Shown: positions 23,140-31,774, numbered from the stretch's first letter. The stretch is DNA of 64,000 nt from Fibrobacter sp. UWB5 (GCF_002210295.1 NZ_MWQH01000001.1:930001-994000), one strand, 5' to 3'. Notes: generated from the sequence alone by a model not told the origin. Numbers and translations are program-made.

Positions 23140-25887
23140 TTACTTCAACTCTTTAAGAGCTGCTTCGTTCTTCGCGATAATGTCCTGCTGCGTAGCGAGC
23201 TTGGTGCGTTCGGCGTTCACCACTGCTTCGGGGGCGCCGCTCACGAATTTTTCGTTCGAGAGCTTGCGTTCGATGCTGGCGGCGAATGATTTGGCCTTCT
23301 CGATTTCCTTTTCGAGGCGGGCGATTTCTGCAGCCGGGTCGAGGATACCTTCGAGCGGAATGTAGAGTTCGCCACCGGGCACCACGGCGCTGGCGCTGAA
23401 CTTCGGCTTGGCGGCCTTCACGGCGACGCTCAGGTCAGAAAGACCCGAAAGTTCGGTGATGATTGCCATGCAGTCCTTCACGCTTGCTTCTGTTGCGGCA
23501 TCGTCGACGCTCACCACGGCGTTCAGCTTGGTAGCGGGGCTCACGTTGTAGCGGCCACGCACGCCACGCACGCTTTCCACCACGGCGAATGCCTGGTCGA
23601 ATGCGGCTTCAATCTTGGCGTCAATGAGCGATTCGTCGGCCTTGGGCCATGCGCGGCTGATCACCATTTCGCTGCCTTGGAACAGGATGCTGTTGAGTTC
23701 TTCGGTAATGAACGGCATCACCGGGTGGAGCAGGTCGAGCACGTTCTTCAGCACGTAGCTGAGGATGGCCATGGCGTTCTTCTTTTCGGCGGTGAGCGTT
23801 TCGCTGTTGATCACGGACTTCTTAATCTCGAGATAGCTGGAGCAGACGTCGTCCCACACGAAGCGGTACAGGAACCCGGCGAGTTCGGCGAAGTGGTATT
23901 CTTCGAGCATGCGGGTGGCGTCCTTGATGGTCGTCTGCAGGCGGCTCAAAATCCACTTGTCTTCCAGGGCGAACAAGCTCTTGTCCATCGGGAGTTCGGC
24001 GGCAAGCGCGCCGGCCTGTTCGAGCTGCGGGTAAAGGAAGCGGCAGGCGTTCCACAGCTTGTTGCTGAAGTTACGGCCGATTTCGAACTTTTCGCTGGTG
24101 TTGATTTCGCGGCCATCCGGCTGCTTTTCCTTCTTCACCGGCAGGCGCACGTCCTGGTTGTCGGTGCAGAGGCTAGCCATCACAAAGCGCAGAGCGTCGG
24201 TACCGTACTTCTCTTCGATATCCATCGGGTCCACGCCGTTGCCCTTGGACTTGCTCATAGTCTGGCCATTGCCGTCCAGAATCTTCGGGTGGATATAGAC
24301 CGTGTGGAACGGAACCGTGCCCATGTTTTCCTGGCTGAAGAGCACCATGCGGGCGACCCACAGCGTAATGATGTCGCGGCTTGTCACGAGCACGCTGGTG
24401 GGGTAGTAGCGCTTGAGCGTGTCGGTGTTTTCCGGCCAGCCCATGGTAGAATGCGGCCAGAGTCCACTGGAGAACCACGTGTCGAGCACGTCTTCTTCCT
24501 GCTTGAGTTCGTGACCCGGAACGGCGTCTTCCTTGAGGTCTTCTTCCTGGCTGCACACGAGGTAGCCGCCGTTTTCGGCCTTGTAGAAGTAGATGTCGTC
24601 GCGGCCCGCGAATGCGGCCTTCAGTTCGTCTTCGCTAGCATCGGTGTGCCAGATAGGAATGCGGTGGCCCCACCAGAGCTGACGGCTGATGCACCAGTCG
24701 CGCTTTTCAGCAAGCCAGTCCAGATACTTGTTGGCGTAGCGTTCCGGGATAATCTTGATTTCGCCCGACTTCACGGCGTTCATTGCGTTTTCGGCGAGCA
24801 CGTCCATCTTCACGAACCACTGGTCGCTGAGGTACGGCTCGATCACAGTCTTGGAACGGTCGGAGTGGCCCACGTCCATTTCGTGGTCTTCCACCTTGAT
24901 CAAAAGTCCGAGTTCTTCGAGACCTGCCACCACGGCGTCGCGTGCGGCCTGGCCCTTGAGTCCCTGGAACTTGCCGGCGTTCTCGTTCAGGCTGCCGTCA
25001 TCGTTCATGATGTTGATCATCGGGAGCTTGTGGCGCAGACCCGTCGCATAGTCGTTCGGGTCATGAGCCGGAGTCACCTTCACGGAACCCGTACCGAAGT
25101 CCTTGTCCACCAAGATAGCGTCGGCAATCACCGGGATTTCGCGGTCAACGAACGGCACCTTCAGCATCTTGCCGATGAACTGTGCATAGCGTTCGTCGTT
25201 CGGGTGCACGGCGAGGGCGGTATCGCCCATGATCGTTTCCGGACGTGTGGTCGAAACGGGGATAAATCCCGAACCGTCGGCCAGGGGGTACTTGAACGTC
25301 CAGAAGTGGCCCTTCACGTGTTCGTAGTAGATTTCGTCGTCGGCAACGGCGGTCTGGAGCTTGGTATCCCAGTTCACTAGGCGCTTGCCGCGGTAAATGA
25401 GGCCCTTCTTGAACAGGTTGAAGAAGGCGTGGCGCACGGCCTTTGCGCAAACCGGGTCCAGCGTAAAGCGCTGGCGGCTCCAGTCGCAGCTAACGCCCAG
25501 GCTCTTGAGCTGCTTCGTAATGCGGGCTTCGTATTCGTCCTTCCACTTCCAAATGCGTTCCACCAGGGCGTCGCGGCCAATGTCGTGGCGGGTCTTGTGT
25601 TCGTCCTGGAAAAGGCGCTTTTCGACCACGGCCTGCGTGGCGATACCCGCGTGGTCCGTACCCGGAATCCACAGCGTGTCGCGGCCGGTCTTACGGCGGT
25701 AGCGTACCAAAATGTCCTGGAGCGTATCGTTGAGCGCGTGTCCCAGATGGAGCGCGCCGGTAACGTTCGGGGGCGGAATCACGACCGAGAACGGTTCGCC
25801 CTTTCCGCTGGGTGCAAAACTGTTATTCTCAGCCCAGGTCTTATGCCATCGGGCTTCCACATCTTTAGAATTGTAACGAGTTTCCAT
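23140..25887 (-). CDS. valS: Valyl-tRNA synthetase
   Basis: 915 residues, class I synthetase. The HIGH-type motif PPPNVTGALHLGHAL is near residue 40, with IPGTDHAGIATQ downstream. The editing domain is in the second quarter. RDIITLWVARM and the KMSKS-type motif TMSKSKGNGVDP come near residue 545. The C-terminus has anticodon-binding and Val-tRNA arm coiled-coil regions (AEIARLEKEIEKAKSFAASIERKL). Length and order are standard. Start ATG 25887 lacks an SD; TAAATTTG (25896-25903, minus strand) is eight bases upstream. Confidence 0.97.
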   Translation of the reverse strand: METRYNSKDVEARWHKTWAENNSFAPSGKGEPFSVVIPPPNVTGALHLGHALNDTLQDILVRYRRKTGRDTLWIPGTDHAGIATQAVVEKRLFQDEHKTRHDIGRDALVERIWKWKDEYEARITKQLKSLGVSCDWSRQRFTLDPVCAKAVRHAFFNLFKKGLIYRGKRLVNWDTKLQTAVADDEIYYEHVKGHFWTFKYPLADGSGFIPVSTTRPETIMGDTALAVHPNDERYAQFIGKMLKVPFVDREIPVIADAILVDKDFGTGSVKVTPAHDPNDYATGLRHKLPMINIMNDDGSLNENAGKFQGLKGQAARDAVVAGLEELGLLIKVEDHEMDVGHSDRSKTVIEPYLSDQWFVKMDVLAENAMNAVKSGEIKIIPERYANKYLDWLAEKRDWCISRQLWWGHRIPIWHTDASEDELKAAFAGRDDIYFYKAENGGYLVCSQEEDLKEDAVPGHELKQEEDVLDTWFSSGLWPHSTMGWPENTDTLKRYYPTSVLVTSRDIITLWVARMVLFSQENMGTVPFHTVYIHPKILDGNGQTMSKSKGNGVDPMDIEEKYGTDALRFVMASLCTDNQDVRLPVKKEKQPDGREINTSEKFEIGRNFSNKLWNACRFLYPQLEQAGALAAELPMDKSLFALEDKWILSRLQTTIKDATRMLEEYHFAELAGFLYRFVWDDVCSSYLEIKKSVINSETLTAEKKNAMAILSYVLKNVLDLLHPVMPFITEELNSILFQGSEMVISRAWPKADESLIDAKIEAAFDQAFAVVESVRGVRGRYNVSPATKLNAVVSVDDAATEASVKDCMAIITELSGLSDLSVAVKAAKPKFSASAVVPGGELYIPLEGILDPAAEIARLEKEIEKAKSFAASIERKLSNEKFVSGAPEAVVNAERTKLATQQDIIAKNEAALKELK

Positions 25888-25895
25888 AGTGCGGG

Positions 25896-25903
25896 CAAAT
25901 TTA
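25896..25903 (-). promoter_or_regulatory. TAAATTTG promoter element of valS
   Basis: Exact TAnnTTTG match on the minus strand, eight bases before the valS ATG (leaderless type). Confidence 0.5.
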
Positions 25904-25935
25904 GAAATTCTCACGCATTATGGCAAAAAGGATTA

Positions 25936-25966
25936 TATAAAAAGGGGAGGGGAAAGCCTTCCCCTC
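25936..25966 (-). terminator. Terminator of the restriction-modification gene
   Basis: Reading leftward, GAGGGGAA (25966-25959), loop, TTCCCCTC (25954-25947) is followed by CCCTTTTTATATAA. It sits 70 bp past the stop. Confidence 0.72.
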
Positions 25967-25997
25967 GCTCGCACTACGTTGCTCGCTTCCCCTTCGA

Positions 25998-26022
25998 GCG
26001 GGGCCTCAAACGCCGGCCCCGC
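25998..26022. repeat. GC-rich inverted repeat after the R-M gene
   Basis: GCGGGGCC (25998-26005) and GGCCCCGC (26015-26022) form an 8-bp stem with a 9-nt loop, just past the R-M stop codon. It could stabilise the mRNA 3' end or mark an exchange boundary, since it is much more GC-rich than the gene. Confidence 0.5.
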
Positions 26023-26033
26023 AACGCCCTGGC

Positions 26034-29000
26034 TTACATCTCATCCAATTTCTGCATCAACTTGTGGGTTTCGAGAAGGATGGCGATGATCTTGCGGTAA
26101 TGCGAGATGTCGTCGTATGTAAGGGTGCGGTTTTTGCGGTCCTTGAGCCACTTTTGGGCGGGTTGGTAGCCACCAATGTAGAAGTTCCAGGCTAGTTCAG
26201 AAACATTCGCAAAATACTGCGTCTTGTTGATGTAGACCTTACCGTAGTTGTCATTCCCGGCTTGACCGGAAATATCCTTTTTATACTTAATATCCGTTAC
26301 GGCATTGTTACCATCGATATCGAAGGAGGTTTCCTGCGGAGGAATTTCTTCCATCAGGTGCAATTTGCGAAGTTTATTGCCGATGGAAACGGTGCGTTCA
26401 AATTCTTCCTTGTTTTCGGGATAAGGAATACGTGGGAAATCGATTTTCAGAAATTCCCTATATTTTTCGCGATAGGACGGAGTATGGAGTACTCCATAGA
26501 TATAATCGAAGATTTGCTCCGGAGATAATTGGCATCCTACAAGTTTTTCAATTTTTTTCAAAATCTTTCCATCTAGATTAGGGTTACGCGATTCTCCAAG
26601 AGAAAATTCCTCTTCTGTTGGATATAGATACAGAGGAAAAACATAATCATTATCTTTAGGAGACAATAACGTTTGATCTACAGGTTTGTTAGCCAGGAAA
26701 TATGTTGACGCATAATCTCTATTTATACGGACAAGGCATAAACAAATATTGTCCTTTTCAAAATGTTGAAATATGTCGTATCTCGGATAAGCAATAAACC
26801 CCTTTGTTTTCTTAGAATAGTAGGTATATCGTTCATCAAACAATCTATAAAGAACCTTTTGAACGTTCCCATTTTTTTCAAGCACATCTTTCTTAGCCGA
26901 CTCAACGGTCCAATCGCGTCCATCTTTTAGTTTATATTTTTTCCGTATCGAATCAACATCCATTCTTTCCATATCGGAAAGTACCGCGCAGACGTCCTTC
27001 TCATTGAAATGAATTGTTAACGAATCACGTTTCGTTTGAAAACCAGACACAAATTTTTTCATCAACTCATCAATTTTAAAACCCTTATCATATTTTTCTA
27101 TCTCTGAAAAATCTTTCGGGACAAAGAAGTAATACGGGTCAAATGGTTTAAGTTCCTGCCAGGGAACATCCTTTAACGAGTGAGTTTGAAGGTAACGGTA
27201 TTTTTCTGGACGTTTGCCAAAGAGTTCATAGTGATAAACTTTGGCTAGGGATTCTTCTGTTCCAGAACTACAACCCTTTTTCACAAAAATATTAATGCTT
27301 ACGCCTTGCATGATATCAAAAACATTTTCATCTTTGTCCCCATCAGGTGTAGTTTCTTGTTTTCGAGTATCACCATGCAAATTCAGAATATATATATCGT
27401 CAAATATTTTCATTAAAGAATGACGCATTTTTCGATGAGTGATACCATCGACAAAACTGTTATTTGAGATATAGGCAACAATTCCTTCCCCATTTTTTTC
27501 TACATAATAGTGAGCCAAACGTATAAATTTAATATAGTCATCATTTAGATTTATCTTCTTCTCGTTCAATCCCTTTTTATACTCTTTCAAGAGATTTGTT
27601 ATCCAGGTTCCCTTGTTACTACTACTTGCACTATAAGGCGGGTTTCCTATCATCACCATTACTGGAGTATCGCGTTTGACAATATTCGCCTCATTTGCTT
27701 CTTGTGCCAACCATTGCGCAAACAGTGTACCTGTATCGTGACCGCATTCTTCAAGGGAATTAGTAAGGAATACGCGAAGTCGCTTGTCCTGTTTTGCCTT
27801 GTAGCCAGTCTGCGCCAATACCATGTCCAATTTCAAATGAGCAACGGCGTATGGAGCCATCATGAATTCAAAACCATTCAGGCGCGGCACCAGATGTTCT
27901 TCCACATAGTTTTGCCAAGCGCCCTTCTGGTTTTCCATGCCGGAATATATCTTGCGGACCACTTCGGCAAGGAATGTTCCCGTTCCAGTTGCAGGATCAA
28001 GAATTTGAACTTTATGGTACTCGCGCGTTTCGTATTTCTTGTGGTCTTTGGTACGATTATCCGTATATAGGTTCGAAGTCTGCCGAACCGTCACCTTGCT
28101 CGTGTCGGCAAGCCCATCACTCAAATTGAAGCGGGATTTCAAAATTTCGTCAACGGCATTGACGATAAAGTGGACAACGGGTTCTGGCGTGTAGTAAACA
28201 CCACAGGCTTTTTTCTGCTTGGGGTCGTAATAGCGTAGAAAATGTTCGTAGAAGTGAATCATGGGGTCGGCTTGACCCGTGGTCTTTCCAAAATTCTTCA
28301 TGACCTTCGGCATATCCGTCACTCGGAAAGTTTCCGCAAGATCATCAACAATCCACGCAATGCTTGTATCTACATCGAATGCGGCGACATTTTGGAAAAC
28401 CTTGCGCAAGAACGGATTTGTCTTGGGAATGAGTATTGCCGCTTCTTCCCGACTAAATGTGTCGGGAGTGTCATCATGGAGCCTTGCCGCAAACATTCCA
28501 TATACAATAGTTTGTGCATAGATGTCAGCAAAGGCTCGTTCCGTCAAATCGTGAATTAAATGGTCTTTGAAAGCAGCCCATTGTCCCTTCAAATCTCCGG
28601 ACTTTTCGTTACCGGCATCAAGAGTCTTTTCAATAACTTCGGCGAGGAGGCGCGCCTTGGCGGCCATCATCTGCGCCAATTTTGTAGAACTTGTAATCTT
28701 CTGCGGCATTGATTCCGCGAGGTGTTCCACCATTTCCAAAAACATCGGAACATTGGCGCCTATTAGCGCAATCTTATTTCCTCTGATTTCTGCGATACAA
28801 ATGCTATTGACAAATTCGCCATTTTCATAAAGATGGAAATCAAGGTAATCCGTGAAAAGGATATGGTCCAGCGATTTTTTGTATCGATTAAATTGCGCCT
28901 TGTGCTGGCGGTTACCATCCAGGTCGCTATCACCGATGTCCTTTGCCTCTACGAACGCAACTGGAATTGATGTTGCACCATTCCCTTTTGCAATAATATA

Positions 29001-29189
29001 GTCCGGCGCTCCGCATTCTATCCGACTCGGCTCATTTGTAATGGTAAATTTGGGGAGCAAATCGCCAAGCAGTTTTGCAAGTGCCGGGCGGTAACTGTGT
29101 TCGGTCGCCTTGCCCGTAGAAAATTGCTTGGAAACCTCGTCGATGTACTGTGCGACGGCTTGAATCTTGCTTTTGTCCAAATCGGCCAT
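26034..29189 (-). CDS. Single-chain type IIG/IIL-like restriction-modification enzyme
   Basis: 1051 residues. The N-terminal nuclease has a PD-(D/E)xK pattern: APDYI at 61-65 and FVEAK at 79-83 (Asp63, Glu81, Lys83). A helical linker follows, then the adenine-N6 methyltransferase: YYTPEPVV (332-339), SAM motif DPATGTGTF (398-406) and catalytic NPPY (516-519). The last 450 residues look like a target-recognition region and are more AT-rich than the N-terminal half, as expected for a swapped specificity module. No helicase motifs are present, unlike type I or ISP enzymes, and no separate specificity gene is nearby. It should cut unmethylated foreign DNA and methylate the host. GGAG lies before ATG 29189 but is masked by a hairpin. 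Confidence 0.87.
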   Translation of the reverse strand: MADLDKSKIQAVAQYIDEVSKQFSTGKATEHSYRPALAKLLGDLLPKFTITNEPSRIECGAPDYIIAKGNGATSIPVAFVEAKDIGDSDLDGNRQHKAQFNRYKKSLDHILFTDYLDFHLYENGEFVNSICIAEIRGNKIALIGANVPMFLEMVEHLAESMPQKITSSTKLAQMMAAKARLLAEVIEKTLDAGNEKSGDLKGQWAAFKDHLIHDLTERAFADIYAQTIVYGMFAARLHDDTPDTFSREEAAILIPKTNPFLRKVFQNVAAFDVDTSIAWIVDDLAETFRVTDMPKVMKNFGKTTGQADPMIHFYEHFLRYYDPKQKKACGVYYTPEPVVHFIVNAVDEILKSRFNLSDGLADTSKVTVRQTSNLYTDNRTKDHKKYETREYHKVQILDPATGTGTFLAEVVRKIYSGMENQKGAWQNYVEEHLVPRLNGFEFMMAPYAVAHLKLDMVLAQTGYKAKQDKRLRVFLTNSLEECGHDTGTLFAQWLAQEANEANIVKRDTPVMVMIGNPPYSASSSNKGTWITNLLKEYKKGLNEKKINLNDDYIKFIRLAHYYVEKNGEGIVAYISNNSFVDGITHRKMRHSLMKIFDDIYILNLHGDTRKQETTPDGDKDENVFDIMQGVSINIFVKKGCSSGTEESLAKVYHYELFGKRPEKYRYLQTHSLKDVPWQELKPFDPYYFFVPKDFSEIEKYDKGFKIDELMKKFVSGFQTKRDSLTIHFNEKDVCAVLSDMERMDVDSIRKKYKLKDGRDWTVESAKKDVLEKNGNVQKVLYRLFDERYTYYSKKTKGFIAYPRYDIFQHFEKDNICLCLVRINRDYASTYFLANKPVDQTLLSPKDNDYVFPLYLYPTEEEFSLGESRNPNLDGKILKKIEKLVGCQLSPEQIFDYIYGVLHTPSYREKYREFLKIDFPRIPYPENKEEFERTVSIGNKLRKLHLMEEIPPQETSFDIDGNNAVTDIKYKKDISGQAGNDNYGKVYINKTQYFANVSELAWNFYIGGYQPAQKWLKDRKNRTLTYDDISHYRKIIAILLETHKLMQKLDEM

Positions 29190-29191
29190 GG

Positions 29192-29214
29192 CGGCTCCAA
29201 TGTTGCGAGAGCCG
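29192..29214 (-). promoter_or_regulatory. SD-masking hairpin before the R-M start
   Basis: In the minus-strand mRNA, CGGCTC (29214-29209) pairs with GAGCCG (29197-29192) across an 11-nt loop. The SD GGAG (29198-29195) lies in the second arm, two bases from the AUG. This would lower translation of the enzyme. Confidence 0.5.
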
Positions 29215-29243
29215 TTCCTTGTTGCGCCTCGATTTCCACAAAT

Positions 29244-29387
29244 AAAAAAGGCGTGGAGTCGTAGGCTTACCGCTATCGAGGGCTACCACACCCTGTTGCA
29301 TAATAAGCACAAACGACCCACGCCCCGATTGGGACGTGAGCGTTCGTCTTATCCTCATGCAACTTGAAAGTGGTAGTTTCGATAGCG
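29244..29387 (-). ncRNA. Structured leader RNA or small RNA upstream of the R-M gene
   Basis: Minus-strand transcript. A 117-nt rod (29387 to 29271) is built from arms, given in plus coordinates: 29379-29387/29271-29279 (9 bp), 29370-29376/29283-29289 (7), 29357-29363/29295-29301 (7), 29348-29352/29303-29307 (5), 29344-29347/29313-29316 (4), and an apical 29331-29338/29319-29326 (8 bp, AAUC loop). The mispairs become G-U wobbles only on the minus strand. After the rod, 29262-29250 followed by U6 can pair with 29324-29313 instead, forming a terminator that excludes the apical part of the rod. Either an attenuator of the R-M gene or a free RNA. No known RNA family recognised. Confidence 0.6.
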
Positions 29388-29524
29388 AGAATAAGAGACG
29401 AATCTCAAAAATTCCGGTCGCTCCGAACCATTCGGTACGGGGCTATGTCAACTGCAATATAGATTATTGGAATGGCGAAAGATGACTTTTGGTCATTTTG
29501 TGGATAAAAATAGCCAAATATTGC

Positions 29525-29547
29525 AAAAACCGACCCAAGTGGATCGG
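29525..29547 (-). terminator. Terminator of the SIMPL gene
   Basis: Minus strand CCGATCC (29547-29541), loop ACTT, GGGTCGG (29536-29530), then TTTTTG. The U-G pair only forms on this strand. Confidence 0.75.
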
Positions 29548-29592
29548 CTCTTGCTGATTATGCAATTCAGGTGTGACTAGCAAGAGTGATTA

Positions 29593-30237
29593 CTACTCCA
29601 AATACCAGACTGTTTCAACGGTATCTCCTGCTTCAATATCTTCAGGAGTATAATCGATTGGGCTAGCTCCAATACAATGTTCATCGCATAATTGTCCATC
29701 GTCATGAACATCGATCTCAATATGCCGTTTGGAGTAATCAACACTTACAATTCCGCCCAGTTTATGTCCGAGAGTCGTGGCGATAACCTCGGCTTTTTCG
29801 CGTGCGTCCTTGACTGCGGACTCAAGAATTTGCAGTTTGGCATCATGAGAATCTTTCCTAATGAAAGATATATTCACTTCGAGTTCAGGCCATGCTGTTC
29901 CCAGGGCTGACATGACTTTTGATGTAAGAATTCCATCTAAAGGCAGTTCAATAGAGAGTTGTTGATTCAAATGATATTCGGTAAGCCACCGGACATCCTT
30001 GCTAATCCATTCCCGATGTTTTTCTATTGAAAAATCCGATGTTTTGAGAGCGTCTTTCGGAATCTTCAGTTTTTCAAGGGCTTCTCTCAAGCCTTTATTG
30101 CCTATGGAGGCTTCGTTATATGCCTTTTCATAGGAATCGTGTTTGGAATCTATAGAAAAGGTGAGTTTTGTGGTGTCAGGAGCAATTTTGACAAAGCCCG
30201 TTCCCATCACTCTAATGGTTTTCTGATTCTGTTCCAT
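29593..30237 (-). CDS. SIMPL (DUF541) domain protein, cytosolic-looking
   Basis: 214 residues matching the SIMPL/DUF541 pattern: IRVMGTGFVKIAPDTTKLTFSID at the start, YEKAYNEA, a central TEYHLNQQLSIEL and the helix DAREKAEVIATTLGHKLGGIVSVDYS. Most SIMPL proteins are periplasmic, but this one has no signal peptide (MEQNQKTIRVM). An in-frame start at 30276 adds only polar residues, and ATG 30237 has an excellent GGAGG SD. The function of this family is not settled (envelope stress or oligomeric rings). It lies between the R-M gene and a repeat-rich relict. Confidence 0.82.
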   Translation of the reverse strand: MEQNQKTIRVMGTGFVKIAPDTTKLTFSIDSKHDSYEKAYNEASIGNKGLREALEKLKIPKDALKTSDFSIEKHREWISKDVRWLTEYHLNQQLSIELPLDGILTSKVMSALGTAWPELEVNISFIRKDSHDAKLQILESAVKDAREKAEVIATTLGHKLGGIVSVDYSKRHIEIDVHDDGQLCDEHCIGASPIDYTPEDIEAGDTVETVWYLE

Positions 30238-30261
30238 AATAGCCTCCTTTTGGTTATACCA

Positions 30262-30269
30262 CAAATATA
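30262..30269 (-). promoter_or_regulatory. TATATTTG promoter element of SIMPL gene
   Basis: Minus-strand exact consensus 24 bp before the SD-bearing ATG at 30237. Confidence 0.45.
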
Positions 30270-30415
30270 TATTCATTTAATTGTCATAAAATGACAATTT
30301 GTGAAGAGAGTTTTACTTCGCGTATCTACAGATTTGTGGGACTCCACCAGAAAAGCTCGTCACTCGGCTTTCATTTTCGTGCGTTAGTAAATTGTCGATT
30401 TTGACTCAGGCTCAC

Positions 30416-30475
30416 GGAAAAGTATACAGGAAAGTACACAGAAAAGTGCATAGAAAAGTACACAGAAAATCGATG
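30416..30475 (+). repeat. 12-bp tandem repeat array 1
   Basis: Five consecutive 12-mers near AGAAAAGTACAC: units start at 30416, 30428, 30440, 30452 and 30464, the last diverged. The period keeps a reading frame. Confidence 0.8.
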
Positions 30476-30526
30476 TAATTTGTCAAATTGGCTCTAAAAA
30501 ACGCCCTAATTGATGAAAAAACTGCA

Positions 30527-30568
30527 AATGTCCAAGAAAAAGTCCATGAAAATGTCCAAGAAAATGAC
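30527..30568 (+). repeat. 12-bp tandem repeat array 2
   Basis: Units AATGTCCAAGAA (30527), AAAGTCCATGAA (30539) and AATGTCCAAGAA (30551), then a diverged fourth. Same period as array 1 but a different unit. Confidence 0.75.
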
Positions 30569-30630
30569 GGTATAAATGCCGGTGTAAACGAGTGAAATGA
30601 AGTAGTCACTTTCTGACATCTGTTTGAATC

Positions 30631-30638
30631 TATATTTA
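30631..30638 (+). promoter_or_regulatory. TATATTTA promoter element
   Basis: Lies 27 bp before the SD-bearing start at 30665. Confidence 0.45.
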
Positions 30639-30664
30639 TAGGTGACTCTAGAAAGGAGGCTCCT

Positions 30665-31774
30665 ATGCAGACAGATAATGAAAATCGGGACTTGAAATAC
30701 TGCCGCTATTACCGTGGCGAACAGCGGAATCCGTATTTGGACTCCTTCAAAGATTGCGCATGGGAGGCCGAACAGTTGGCTAGTGAGCAGGTCTTTGATG
30801 AGGCGAAAGATTTCTTGTCATTTGTTGTGACGCACATTCCCAATAGGATTTCCAGTGGTGATGAACTGAATGTTAATCGCTATATAGCCTTTTTTGAACA
30901 TTGCTCTTTAGAAGAAAAACTTGAAATTGCAAGGGAATATGCAATAGGGGATGCCCTTCAATTCAAGAAACCTCGTGGACGAACTATTTTTGAAAGTCAT
31001 TCAGATGCGGGTTTCTATACTCCTGAGACAATTGATATGGGTGTTCTGCTCTATAGCGACGGGCGAGTCTATATTAAGAATGCTGTGCCGGAAGGCTGCG
31101 GTTGCCTGAATTTGCTGCAGGACGGGCAAGATCCCTGCACTCAGGTGTATTTTTATGCAGGGAAATACAAAGAAACTGCCGATGTGGTCAAGAAACTGAT
31201 AGATGAAAACTGGGAACGTATTTCCACATTGCCTTCAAAAATTGATGATTTTGTTTGTGATGGCGGCTTTTCGCACTATAAATTCTTGAGCAAACATTTT
31301 AGGGGAATGATTTATGGCCAAACGGAAGAATCAAAGGCTATTGAAACCTTCCATAATCAGGTACTCAATATTTTCTATAGGATGAATGCTCCTTCCTACG
31401 ATTGGCTTGATGTTACGACCGATGTTGAAGCTTTCGTCGAACAATGGGGTGCTTTGTTGGATGAAATTGATGCTGATGAAACCCATGCAAAGGTATATGA
31501 TTTTATCGAAAGTGGTCGGTTTGATGAAGACTGTCGAAATCTTGGTTTTGAAATGGATTGTTTTGAAAGTTTCGAGAAGCTTTGCAACTGTGATTCTGAA
31601 AATACTTTAGGCAACTCGTATAAAGAATTGTTTGCTGTTTGTTCGGATTATCATGTTTTAGGTAATGCGATTTTTAGCCAGTGGCGTTATTACAACCACT
31701 GGGCTGATGATGTAAAAGCGGAATTTGATGCCGAATGGTTCAGGCTTGCGTTTAAGCGGCTGCTAGAGTTGTAA
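30665..31774 (+). CDS. Unknown cytosolic protein (369 aa)
   Basis: No signal peptide or membrane segment. The N-terminus has KYCRYYRGEQRNPY, a Cys/Tyr/Arg motif, and the middle has AVPEGCGCLNLLQDGQDPC with clustered Cys. The chain is acidic and helical, ending AFKRLLEL. A very good SD (AGGAGG) precedes ATG 30665. AT content and codon use (GAT, TTT, GAA) are higher than in the housekeeping genes, so it likely belongs with the accessory block. I recognise no family. The position beside an R-M gene is suggestive of a defence or mobile-element link but proves nothing. Confidence 0.65.
   Translation: MQTDNENRDLKYCRYYRGEQRNPYLDSFKDCAWEAEQLASEQVFDEAKDFLSFVVTHIPNRISSGDELNVNRYIAFFEHCSLEEKLEIAREYAIGDALQFKKPRGRTIFESHSDAGFYTPETIDMGVLLYSDGRVYIKNAVPEGCGCLNLLQDGQDPCTQVYFYAGKYKETADVVKKLIDENWERISTLPSKIDDFVCDGGFSHYKFLSKHFRGMIYGQTEESKAIETFHNQVLNIFYRMNAPSYDWLDVTTDVEAFVEQWGALLDEIDADETHAKVYDFIESGRFDEDCRNLGFEMDCFESFEKLCNCDSENTLGNSYKELFAVCSDYHVLGNAIFSQWRYYNHWADDVKAEFDAEWFRLAFKRLLEL

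Larger units (their letters stand above)
30305..30595 (+). pseudogene. Possible relict C-terminus with two 4-residue repeat tracts
   Basis: One plus-strand frame stays open from 30305 to TAA 30476 and, in the same frame, from 30479 to TGA 30593. Its first part ends with KVYRKVHRKVHRKVHRK and the second contains NVQEKVHENVQEN. Both come from 12-bp DNA repeats. Short K-V-x-x or N-V-x-E repeat tails like these occur at the C-termini of Schlafen/AlbA-type and Fic-type proteins in other bacteria, from memory. No start codon or conserved domain is left. It may be gene debris beside an R-M locus, or merely a minisatellite. Confidence 0.35.

Noticed and set aside
29244-29387. Retron msr-msd, 6S RNA or tmRNA
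   Set aside because: There is no reverse transcriptase gene nearby. No 6S-type large central bubble, no tRNA-like end or tag frame, and no conserved words of these RNAs can be seen.
29190-29592. Transposon ends, because of the long inverted repeats near 29271-29387
   Set aside because: The arms face each other across a few bases and hold no transposase or target duplication. The pairing pattern with strand-specific wobbles fits RNA better.
30416-30568. CRISPR-like array from regular 12-bp repeats
   Set aside because: The units are contiguous with no spacers, are too short, and no cas genes are present.
30412-30609. Minus-strand open frame of 65 codons with SWTF and LCTF repeats
   Set aside because: It is only the reverse reading of the 12-bp repeats, has no start signals, and its composition is implausible for a protein.
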